From: Reclinomonas americana ATCC 50394
Taxonomy: Eukaryota > Jakobida > Jakobea > Jakobida
NCBI GenBank assembly: GCA_048213135.1
Contig: PS015198.1
Location: forward strand, 134,986-162,677
DNA: 27,692 nt
Reading direction: 5' to 3'
Part shown: piece by piece, positions 1 to 9,000 of the stretch
Layout: the number at the start of each line of letters is the position of its first letter
Position numbering within the stretch: the stretch's first letter is position 1
Notes under the pieces: model-generated
What the model saw: only the letters and a program-made list of their open reading frames with translations
The model's database searches: none
What the model was told of the DNA's origin: nothing
Translations under genes and position numbers: made by a program

Positions 1-68
1 CAATTGCAACACATTGCTGTCCCGCGCCCACACAGTCCAACTCACACCATACCAAACACAACGAGAAA

Positions 69-1005
69 ATGTCGGCGAGTGACGGGCTCGGCTCGCCGCA
101 CATCACCGCCAACCAAGCCACCTCTGAGAACACCACCACCGACGACCGTTACGTAACCGTCGACACGCCCAACGATTTCGATTCGATTACGGCAAACGCA
201 AGCATGCTCGACGATGAAGACACCAGCGTCGGCTTTGATGATGAACAGCAACAACAACAGCAACAGCAGCAGGTGACGTCATCCGCAGCGGCGGCGGCGG
301 CTGGAGTTACGGCAACAGCGGTAACCCCGCCGTGGCGATCGCATCCGGCGTTGCTTCGCTCGACCGACATGTGGGACCTGAGTGGCTCCGTGCTCGTCGA
401 CGTTCTCAACTCGGTGCATACGTCGCGGCTGATGCATCAGCGCCACCGGCTCGCGCTCCAGCAGCCGCCGCGAGCAGTCGTGGTGTTGTCGCGGGACGGA
501 TCGCTGGCCGACGAGGATGAGTCACTCGACGAGGAGGACAGTGACTCGGTGGGCAGTGAGCCGCTGCATCACAGACAGGCGCCGCGTCCGCGGCATCATC
601 GCCATCATAATCATCATCATGCGCGGCATCAAGGAGGGGAAGGCTCGGGAGCAGCGGGAGTGGCCGCAGGAGGCGCAGTGGCTGCGGCGACACCGACGCA
701 GCATGTGCATCGACATCAACGCGGGCATCATCATCCGCAATTGTCGCAGCCGGGCGCGAGCAGGGCGTCGGCGGCAGCGGCGGCGGCGATGAGTCAGCTG
801 GCGCGGTTTGGGTCGTTTTCGGCCGTGTGCGAGGCGGCCTCGGCGGCGCGCATTCATGTGTTGAAGCTGGAGAGTTGCGTTTTTTTGGCGCGCTGTTTCG
901 GGCTTGGGAGGACGACGCTTATGTATGTATATCTGTAGAGTGTGGCTTGCTGGATGCGGATGTGGAGACGCTGGTGACGTCGGTGCAGGCGTCGCAGTCG
1001 TTGTC
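69..1005 (+). CDS. LRR protein, N-terminal part (3' end lost in gap)
   Basis: The ATG at 69 follows a CA-rich leader. Exon 1 is 69-873 and the intron is 874-938 (65 bases, donor GTTGCGT, acceptor TGTAG). Exon 2 runs from 939 into the gap at 1006. The first ~255 residues look disordered: a Gln run near residues 60-68, Ala runs, an acidic Ser/Asp/Glu stretch and a His-rich stretch. Splicing joins the end of exon 1 to LEKCGLLDADVETL, a ribonuclease-inhibitor-type LRR. The intron falls in phase 1 at the same repeat position as in the minus-strand LRR gene next door, so the two are related or are parts of one gene. The function is unknown; LRRs usually bind proteins. An unspliced reading would stop at 938 and lose the repeat. 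Everything after residue ~291 is missing. Confidence 0.62.
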
Positions 1006-1186
1006 NNNNNNNNNNNNNNNNNNNNNNNNNNNNNNNNNNNNNNNNNNNNNNNNNNNNNNNNNNNNNNNNNNNNNNNNNNNNNNNNNNNNNNNNNNNNNNN
1101 NNNNNNNNNNNNNNNNNNNNNNNNNNNNNNNNNNNNNNNNNNNNNNNNNNNNNNNNNNNNNNNNNNNNNNNNNNNNNNNNNNNNNN
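1006..1186. other. Assembly gap (181 N)
   Basis: Unknown sequence between the plus-strand LRR start and the minus-strand LRR body. Confidence 0.99.
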
Positions 1187-2093
1187 ACGAGAACGAGGGC
1201 GAGGAGAAGGAATTCGAAAACGCTCGGTGAGTCTCTCGCAGCAACAAGCGCAGCAAGCACATGCCGGGTAGACGCAACGAGAAAGATTCAACGAGACTAG
1301 ACTTTGATTCGCACGCAGTGCCTTGCAGATGGCGTCGCCACCGCGGTCATCGATACTATTATCTGTGGCAGAGCGCGTGAGACACGGAGAGAGAGAGAGA
1401 GAGAGATGAGGTGGCAAGCGAGGGAGACACGCAACTCCAAAAATTGACTCGCTCAATGCTCTTGCTCTTCATGAGGAACTTGGCAAACGCCTCGGCGCCC
1501 TCCAGGCACATCATATTCACTGCGGAGACGTCAGGAAGAGGGAGACAGTGAGGCCAAGAGGTCTCGCAAACCACGCAACAGGCGAAATCGAGTTCCCGCA
1601 GCGTCTTGTTGGATTTGAGACACTTGAAGAGGGTGGCGGCGGCATCGCCGCGAATCAGATTCACTGGGCGACGCACAGGCGGTGTCAGAGCACATCAACA
1701 TTCATCTCTCTCCGCGCCACATCGAGGACGCAACGAGAGAGGGCCAGAGTGTGCAGCGAGGAGTTGCGTTTTAGTGCCTCGGCCAGAATCACCACGCCTC
1801 GGTCCGACAGAAAATTATCTGCGACCGCGGTCAGCAAAAAAGACACCGCCACTCCCACATCACCATTGACACGACGCAACTAGTGAGAGACACGGATTGT
1901 AGTGTGGCCTTTTTTCTTCGCAGGCACGCCCCGAGCGATTGTGCGGTGGGAAAGCTGAGCGTGTTACGGCTCAGATTGATTTCGGTCAGCGTTTCGTTGT
2001 GCATCAGTTGGTCGAAGATGGCGGTGGCGCCGGCGTCTTCCAGAGCGTTGCCTACAACAGAGACAAGTGAGGGCGAGGGGAGAGAGAGGAGAG

Positions 2094-2143
<50 letters not shown>

Positions 2144-2963
2144 ANNNNNNNNNNNNNNNNNNNNNNNNNNNNNNNNNNNNNNNNNNNNNNNNNNNNNNNN
2201 NNNNNNNNNNNNNNNNNNNNNNNNNNNNNNNNNNNNNNNNNNNNNNNNNNNNNNNNNNNNNNNNNNNNNNNNNNNNNNNNNNNNNNNNNNNNNNNNNNNN
2301 NNNNNNNNNNNNNNNNNNNNNNNNNNNNNNNNNNNNNNNNNNNNNNNNNNNNNNNNNNNNNNNNNNNNNNNNNNNNNNNNNNNNNNNNNNNNNNNNNNNN
2401 NNNNNNNNNNNNNNNNNNNNNNNNNNNNNNNNNNNNNNNNNNNNNNNNNNNNNNNNNNNNNNNNNNNNNNNNNNNNNNNNNNNNNNNNNNNNNNNNNNNN
2501 NNNNNNNNNNNNNNNNNNNNNNNNNNNNNNNNNNNNNNNNNNNNNNNNNNNNNNNNNNNNNNNNNNNNNNNNNNNNNNNNNNNNNNNNNNNNNNNNNNNN
2601 NNNNNNNNNNNNNNNNNNNNGATGGTGAAAGGAGTAAAGAGTGTAGAAAGAGATAAAGAACATTCTGCAGGGCGAGTGTTTTTTTCATCGCCCGCTTACA
2701 GTGCCGCTGTTAGCGCCAGTGTACAGGAGAGCTGCCACTCCGGAGGCACGCTCCTGCTTCCGAATGCGGTGCAACTCGGTAAATACAGCGGCCACCTCGG
2801 GTGAGATTGGATTAGCTGCGAGGGGCAAGCAGCGTGAGGAAACAAGGAAGCACAGAGACGTCTGTTCGTGCAAACGCACCAAGCATTACTATGTTGTCTA
2901 ACGTGGGTCGGCATCTTAGCAACTCGGAGAACGCCAAGGCCACCCGGTCGTGGATTTGATTAC
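1187..2963 (-). CDS. LRR protein built from 28-residue exon modules (partial)
   Basis: Reading leftwards, the exons are 2963-2880, 2815-2700, [gap], 2051-1881, 1818-1735, 1663-1580, 1519-1436 and 1362-1279, then an unresolved exon entering the gap at 1186. Five exons are exactly 84 bases and 2051-1881 is 171 bases (two repeats). All of these start and end in phase 1. Each gives one ribonuclease-inhibitor-like LRR, for example SHNSIDDRGGDAICKAL or LNMMCLEGAEAFAKFL after splicing. Introns are 60-73 bases; five of the donors are GTTGCGT. Exon 2815-2700 is less regular and may end at GTAAGC (2699) in phase 0. No start or stop is visible. The likely role is a protein-interaction solenoid; partner and location are unknown. 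The gene faces the LRR start at 69 across a gap of only 181 Ns. Confidence 0.75.
2076..2142. repeat. (GA)n microsatellite at gap edge
   Basis: GAGAGG repeats merge into a pure GA run that ends at the 476-N gap. On the sense (minus) strand it is a CT tract upstream of the acceptor of LRR exon 2051-1881. Confidence 0.9.
2145..2620. other. Assembly gap (476 N)
   Basis: Unknown sequence inside the minus-strand LRR gene. By the spacing of its neighbours it could hide two or three more LRR exons. Confidence 0.99.
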
Positions 2964-3020
2964 CTGCAACAAGAGGAAGGGAAGAACATGGAAGGGAGAA
3001 GAACGAAGAGAAGGAAGGCG

Positions 3021-3896
3021 NNNNNNNNNNNNNNNNNNNNNNNNNNNNNNNNNNNNNNNNNNNNNNNNNNNNNNNNNNNNNNNNNNNNNNNNNNNNNNNN
3101 NNNNNNNNNNNNNNNNNNNNNNNNNNNNNNNNNNNNNNNNNNNNNNNNNNNNNNNNNNNNNNNNNNNNNNNNNNNNNNNNNNNNNNNNNNNNNNNNNNNN
3201 NNNNNNNNNNNNNNNNNNNNNNNNNNNNNNNNNNNNNNNNNNNNNNNNNNNNNNNNNNNNNNNNNNNNNNNNNNNNNNNNNNNNNNNNNNNNNNNNNNNN
3301 NNNNNNNNNNNNNNNNNNNNNNNNNNNNNNNNNNNNNNNNNNNNNNNNNNNNNNNNNNNNNNNNNNNNNNNNNNNNNNNNNNNNNNNNNNNNNNNNNNNN
3401 NNNNNNNNNNNNNNNNNNNNNNNNNNNNNNNNNNNNNNNNNNNNNNNNNNNNNNNNNNNNNNNNNNNNNNNNNNNNNNNNNNNNNNNNNNNNNNNNNNNN
3501 NNNNNNNNNNNNNNNNNNNNNNNNNNNNNNNNNNNNNNNNNNNNNNNNNNNNNNNNNNNNNNNNNNNNNNNNNNNNNNNNNNNNNNNNNNNNNNNNNNNN
3601 NNNNNNNNNNNNNNNNNNNNNNNNNNNNNNNNNNNNNNNNNNNNNNNNNNNNNNNNNNNNNNNNNNNNNNNNNNNNNNNNNNNNNNNNNNNNNNNNNNNN
3701 NNNNNNNNNNNNNNNNNNNNNNNNNNNNNNNNNNNNNNNNNNNNNNNNNNNNNNNNNNNNNNNNNNNNNNNNNNNNNNNNNNNNNNNNNNNNNNNNNNNN
3801 NNNNNNNNNNNNNNNNNNNNNNNNNNNNNNNNNNNNNNNNNNNNNNNNNNNNNNNNNNNNNNNNNNNNNNNNNNNNNNNNNNNNNNNNNNNNNNNN
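3021..3896. other. Assembly gap (876 N)
   Basis: Unknown sequence. It would contain the 5' part of the minus-strand LRR gene if the order shown is correct. Confidence 0.99.
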
Positions 3897-4242
3897 TTTG
3901 TAGTACACCAGCTATTTGTTGTGAAGCGGGCGGGGGAGGGTGGGGGGAAGAGGGAGGGAAAAGGAGGGGAAGGGAGCGGAAAATAGGAAAAAGAGAGTAA
4001 TGTTGAAACAGTTTGCACGGGGCGATGACAGAGGGGCGAGAGGCGCTGCAGATAGAATGTGATGGCCATGGCGCAGAATCGCGATGGGGGCTGCTGGTGG
4101 ATGCTTGTTTGTTCCTGCTCGTCGTGCCGGATTGTTGTGTATGGATCAGTGAAGTTTAGTATTCTATTTGTCGACGTCGTTCGGGTCCTGCTTCCACCCT
4201 ACCCTTACACAACAACTTTTTCTCGTCGTTTGCGCACACACA
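3897..4242. other. Non-coding stretch between gap and oxygenase gene; possible divergent promoter
   Basis: No convincing coding sequence was found. 3920-4000 is purine-rich (GGGA/GGAA runs). The minus strand has an ATG in a good context at 4069 followed by about 17 codons (MAITFYLQRLSPL...). This could be the first exon of the minus-strand LRR gene across the 876-N gap, but nothing confirms it. If real, 4070-4242 would be a 173-base divergent promoter shared with the oxygenase gene. Confidence 0.3.
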
Positions 4243-5868
4243 ATGCACAGACGTAGCTTTCAAGAGATTGTTACTAATCTTTCAAACTATCTGGCGAAAC
4301 CGATAGCGCACTTCACCGCTTCCGGCTCGTTCCACTACACCGCGCCGATCGTGCTCAGTCACGTGCAGTCGGGTAGTGTGATCGCACTCGGTCAGTCCAC
4401 CGAGGCCCAGCTGGAGGCCTTCTTCCAGCTGTGTCGACCCGCCGGCTTTGGTCGTGGCACCGAGACGGTGTTTGACCGCACCGTGCGCCGCGCCGGGGCA
4501 ATGGACGCCAACACCGAGTTCATCACCAACTTCAACCTCGCCAGTCACCCGCCGCAGCAGATGATGAACACGGTGGCAACCTTGCTGCGCCCACAGGCGG
4601 CCCCCTACACCATCTCGGCCGAGCTGTATCGCCTGAACGTGTATGGCGAGGGCGACTTTTTCAGCGCGCATCGCGACACACCGGACTCGGAACACATGTT
4701 TGGATCGCTGGTGATGTGCCTGCCGTCGGCTTTCACCGGCGGTGAGTTACGCCTGCGTGCGGCCACTGGCAACGCGGTGGTCGACTGGGCGCCACAGTCT
4801 ACCACTGCCGGGCTGGTGCAGTGGACGGCGTTCTATGGCGACACGGAGCACGAAATTGCGTCGGTGACGAGTGGACGCCGCCTCACTCTCACCTATCGGC
4901 TGTACGACAGGCCCTCCCGGAAGAACAAAGAGACGCCGGCGTCGGCGGCGGCGGCGACAAGGCTGGCGAGCGTGCCCTCCGGATCCTCACAGGCCGATAT
5001 CGATGGTGAAGCCGCCGTACGTGAAGCCGAATCCACGGCCGGATCCGGATTAGGGACGTCTGCGAGCGTTGGCAGCAGGGCTGCCGCCTACGCCGTGCAA
5101 CGCGCCGCGGTGGAGACGTCGACCTCGACCTCTCAGTCCGCCGGCTTGCAATTGGCGGAACTGCTGCGGCAGTCATTGCACGAGTTCGAATTCAAAAGCA
5201 AGGATCCGGAGTGGCTCGTTTATTACTGCCAGCACTTGTACGGCATTGGTGGCAAGACAGGCGGGCCGTTGCCTGCACCGGAGCAGCTCAAGGGCAACGA
5301 CGGCCTGATGTTCTTGGCGATGCAGACGCTGCTGCTGCAGAGCTCGAGCGCCACTGCGAGTGCCGGCGATGTGCGCATATGTCGCAAAGTGACGCTTCCC
5401 CTTGAAGCGCTAACTTCCGTCCTGCCGTACACGTACAACTTCGAACCGCGAAGCGATCTCGAGCGGCAGCATATGATTGAGGACTTCGTCTCGCACTTGC
5501 CGCAGGCACAGCAGCACTACGTAGTGCAGGCTGGCCTGTGTGCCGCGCGTGCACGTGATAAGTACGACGAAGAGGACGACGAGGACGAGCTCGATCGCGA
5601 GGTCGACTGCGGTATCTACGACACCGTTTCGGCTGGCTTAGATGTGGACTTGGTCGCGACGTGCAACGCCGACTTGCTAGCTTCTCGCTCGGACAAGCCA
5701 CAGTCGAACGTCCTCGAGATCGGCCACAGCCATGTCGAGTTTCAGAAGAGCTGTGCCTACGACACCGGCAACGAAGGCTGTAGTGTGGACCACTTCTACG
5801 AGTACGTTGTGCTCGTAATGCCGCTGCCGAAGGATGTGTTTGGCAAGCAGTCGACGCCGCCGCAGTGA
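4243..5868 (+). CDS. 2-oxoglutarate/Fe(II)-dependent oxygenase (prolyl-hydroxylase-like fold)
   Basis: A single uninterrupted frame of 541 codons ends in TGA. The ATG at 4243 follows a CA-rich leader; in-frame codons upstream contain only a TTG, so 4243 is chosen. The oxygenase signature is clear: HRD at residues 143-145 (H143 and D145 bind iron), a distal histidine H203 in the segment TEHEIASVTSGRRLTLTYRL, and R212/R213 placed to bind the 2-oxoglutarate carboxylate. The preceding GGELRLRA and WTAFYGD stretches match a family known mainly from fungi and other protists, whose substrates are mostly unknown. Residues 439-455 are very acidic. Relative to the signature core there is a low-complexity Ala/Ser insertion around residues 230-300. 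It has no signal peptide, so it probably acts in cytosol or nucleus. It is the only intronless gene in the window. Confidence 0.85.
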   Translation: MHRRSFQEIVTNLSNYLAKPIAHFTASGSFHYTAPIVLSHVQSGSVIALGQSTEAQLEAFFQLCRPAGFGRGTETVFDRTVRRAGAMDANTEFITNFNLASHPPQQMMNTVATLLRPQAAPYTISAELYRLNVYGEGDFFSAHRDTPDSEHMFGSLVMCLPSAFTGGELRLRAATGNAVVDWAPQSTTAGLVQWTAFYGDTEHEIASVTSGRRLTLTYRLYDRPSRKNKETPASAAAATRLASVPSGSSQADIDGEAAVREAESTAGSGLGTSASVGSRAAAYAVQRAAVETSTSTSQSAGLQLAELLRQSLHEFEFKSKDPEWLVYYCQHLYGIGGKTGGPLPAPEQLKGNDGLMFLAMQTLLLQSSSATASAGDVRICRKVTLPLEALTSVLPYTYNFEPRSDLERQHMIEDFVSHLPQAQQHYVVQAGLCAARARDKYDEEDDEDELDREVDCGIYDTVSAGLDVDLVATCNADLLASRSDKPQSNVLEIGHSHVEFQKSCAYDTGNEGCSVDHFYEYVVLVMPLPKDVFGKQSTPPQ

Positions 5869-6083
5869 TCGAATTCCGATTTTTGGAATGTCTTCCGTAT
5901 ATTTTGGTTTTTTGCCTGTGAGTTTTTAATGGGACTCTCCTCTACAGTACCTTATCTGAGTGAAACCCTTTTCTCATGGTCCAACTGTCCCTCTCCACGA
6001 ACTTCGCAATCGACAACAAATTACATTGACGTCCTCGCGTCCCCTCTCTCCATTGTCACCCCATTCATCCTCACGCGTCCGTC
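5869..6083. other. Intergenic region, oxygenase 3' end to kinase 5' end
   Basis: These 215 bases separate two same-strand genes. The 5' part is T-rich (3' flank of the oxygenase gene) and the 3' part is C/T-rich, leading to the kinase ATG at 6084. No ORF or RNA gene is visible. Confidence 0.5.
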
Positions 6084-9000
6084 ATGGTCGTGTTGATCAA
6101 CGAAGCCACACTCACCGGCCGCCGATTCACTCGCGGCCAAGACGCTGAAGAGTGGCTCGCGGTCGACATCGACTCCGCTCCACCAGTGGAAGCCGCCGCC
6201 GACGCATCATCATCATCCGCCGCCGCTCCCGCGCTTCTCTCTGTGACAGTGTCGGCATGGGTGTTTCTGAGCTCGTTTTGCGTGGCGGAAGATGTGGCTC
6301 GCGGCAATGGTGGTGGTGGTGGTGAAAGTGCATCGGCTCCGACTTTGGCGGGAACGGCAGCGGCGGGTGAGGAGAGAAGGAGTTCACTGCGGTATATTGT
6401 GGTGCAAGGCGCGGCGGAGTTGAGACGGTCGTTCTGGGTTGCGGTGGATACGAGAGGTGTGATGAATTTTTGGAAGCAAAGAAACAACAGTCTCCTTGTG
6501 GCTTGTCTCATGTGCTCTACTTGTCTAGCGCACTCTATCTCCCTCTCCTCTCTCACACCCCTCTCACTCTTGCAATTGAACTCAATCATGTTCTCAGTCT
6601 ATCTGTTCTTCAGTTGTTCCCTGTTCTTCTCTGCTGCTCTGCTTATCAGTTACACTCTGTCTCCCTCTCTTCTCTCACTCTCCTCTCACTTTGCGCTCTC
6701 AATCTCACAGTCTTGCAATGAACTCAATCATGTTCTCAGTCTACATATTCCTCAGTTGTTCCCCGTTCTTCTCTCCCTGTCTCACTCCTGTGCTCTACTT
6801 TCTCACTCCCCTCACCTGGCGCTCTCAATCGCTCAGTCTTGCTATCGAACTCAAGTTCTTGACGCGTCATTCCTCCGGCACTCCTCTTGTCAGTTGCACT
6901 CTGTCTCCCACTCTTCTCTCACACTCCTCTCACTTTGCGTTCTTCGGCTTTCTTTTTTCACTTGATCGCTCTCCTCGCACATTTCTTTCCCCTCACTGTC
7001 CCTTCTCTCCCTCATCCCTTCTCCTCCAGACACCTCCCTCTGGTACGGCGTCGACACCGACACTGGCGGCATTGAAATCCACGTCGACAAGGCCGTGCTG
7101 CCGCTCTTCGAGTGGCACCACGTGTGCCTCATTGTCAACCAGAATGTCGTGCAGCTGCTGGTCAATGGATCCGTGGTCTCCGAGGTTCTTTTCTCCCACA
7201 CATTCTCCCTCATTCACCGATTTGCTCTTCTCTGACCCTTTTGCACATTCCACAGACCGTGGGCCGTGGCTCGCTGGTCTTCCACTCGGGCTTCTTGGCC
7301 GTCGGGCAGGATCTGAGCGGCCGCTCGTCGCTCTTTGATTGGGTGGCCATGGTTCGCGTCTTTCCCTTTGCCAAGACGCGACTGGAGTTGCAGGTGGACA
7401 TGGCGGCTGGAATCGGCAATACACCGCCCTTTGCCGATCCGCGATCGGCGCTGGGTGCGTTGTTGGATTGTGTGTATGCTGCTTGGGAGCGCGCGACTCA
7501 TGTTCTCTCTCTCTCTCTCTGTCTCTTTCTCTCCATTCTCTCTCCGTGGCTCTCTTCTCCTTCTCTGTCTCCCGCTCTCTTATTGCTCTTTTCTCCTTGT
7601 CCCTCTCTTGGTCCCTCTCATCGCCCCTCTCCCTCTCTTTCTTTCTCGCTGTCTCTCACCCATCTCTCCCCTCTCCCTCTCCGCTTTCCCTCTCCGCCCT
7701 GCCTTTTTTTCTCCCTCTCTCTCCATTCCCTCTGCCTCACTTTCATTCTCAATATCCCTTCCTGTCGCTCTGTCTTTTCTCTCCCCCGCGCCCTCTCCCC
7801 TTTCCGTTTTCCTCCATCTCTTTGGTTCCCTCTTCCTCCCCTTTCCCTCTCCTTCCCTCCCTTCCCCCTCTACCAGGCCGCGCCCTCATCATGGTGCGCA
7901 AGATCGACTTTTGTGTGCGCGAAATCGCCGCCCTGGCAGTGCCTGCCGGTGTTGACGACACGCTCAAGGCGTGGAGCGATCGTGTGGCCATGCTGACATG
8001 CTTGATGCTGCTGGCCGGCCACGGCGTCACGGCTGCGGCGGTGCGTTTTCCATGTGCTTGATCATTCTTTGTTCCAGCCTGCTCATGATTGCGGTCTGCA
8101 GAACGAGGACGAGTTTGTGGCCGAACACTGGCACAAGGTCGGCGACGCCAATGAGATTTCGTGGGACGAGCTGTTGGAGACCATGCTGGAGACCACTGAT
8201 GCAGCCGGCTACGCGTTGGAGGGCTCTGGTGCGTGCCTATTTGTGCAGCGTCTGTGTGTGCATGTCACGTCGGCTGAATTCCCGTCCAGATGACGACAAG
8301 CAGATTTTTGTCGAAGAGGAGCTGCTGACGTTCCGGGACTCGATCACCAAGAAGCTGCTGCCGGCATTTGCTGGCTCCCTCGCCGTCATGCTCGCCCAGT
8401 TCAATGTGCAAGCAAGTTTCGTGCCATCAAATCTGCCTCTTTCCTCTCTCCCTATTCTCACTCGCGTGCAGGTCGTCGTGGCCTTTTCCGCTCCGCCGAC
8501 TCGGGCGCCTCACCGGCAGACTCGATCGACGGCACAGTGTCGGGCACCTTGAGTCCGGTACACGCAATCGCTGCTGGTTCAGCTTCGGCGGCTGGTGCAA
8601 GCGGCACGCCTGGTTTGTTTCTGTTAGAATGCGAGCCAGACATGCCTTCTCCTCATGAAAGAAATGCAGATTCGGCTCGTCGTCGCGCCGGTTCGTCGCA
8701 CACGCCGACCACCATCAACACCGCCGCCGCGCGCAACCCGTTCTCTGCCACGGCCACTGGTCAGATCAGCAAGTTCACCTCGTTCTGGGGCGCCAGTGCG
8801 CAGCAGTTCCGTGTCGACGTGGAGCTGGAGGACGGTGAGGAGACCACAGTTCTCGGCTTTGTGCATGTGGACGCGTCCATGACGTTGGTCGACCTGCGCG
8901 AGCTCGTCGATAATGAGGTCGACGATGTGCCGCGGTCGTACAAGTTTATCGTGAACGGTGCGCCAGTGTCGGTGAAGCAGGAGGCCAAGATGCTGGTATG

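Noticed and set aside
874-880. Reading GTTGCGT donors as GC-type donors (cut after GTT)
   Set aside because: It keeps the frame but adds one residue at every junction, breaking LRR spacing, NHL spacing (YVAD-x-x-N) and the match between the two kinase repeats.
1187-1234. A definite LRR exon after the donor at 1278
   Set aside because: Candidate acceptors at 1233 or 1235 would make a 44-46-base intron, shorter than all others, and the product is a poor LRR; the true acceptor may be in the gap.
2868-4069. Long ORFs on both strands spanning the 876-N gap
   Set aside because: They are open only because Ns were read through; the flanking codons show no protein features.
4168-4242. 25-codon N-terminal extension of the oxygenase
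   Set aside because: The first codon is TTG, and the stretch looks like a leader ending in CACACACA before the ATG at 4243.
7112-8061. Ser/Leu/Pro-rich plus-strand ORFs of 200-290 residues
   Set aside because: They read through introns of the kinase gene; the pyrimidine tract lacks stops in several frames.
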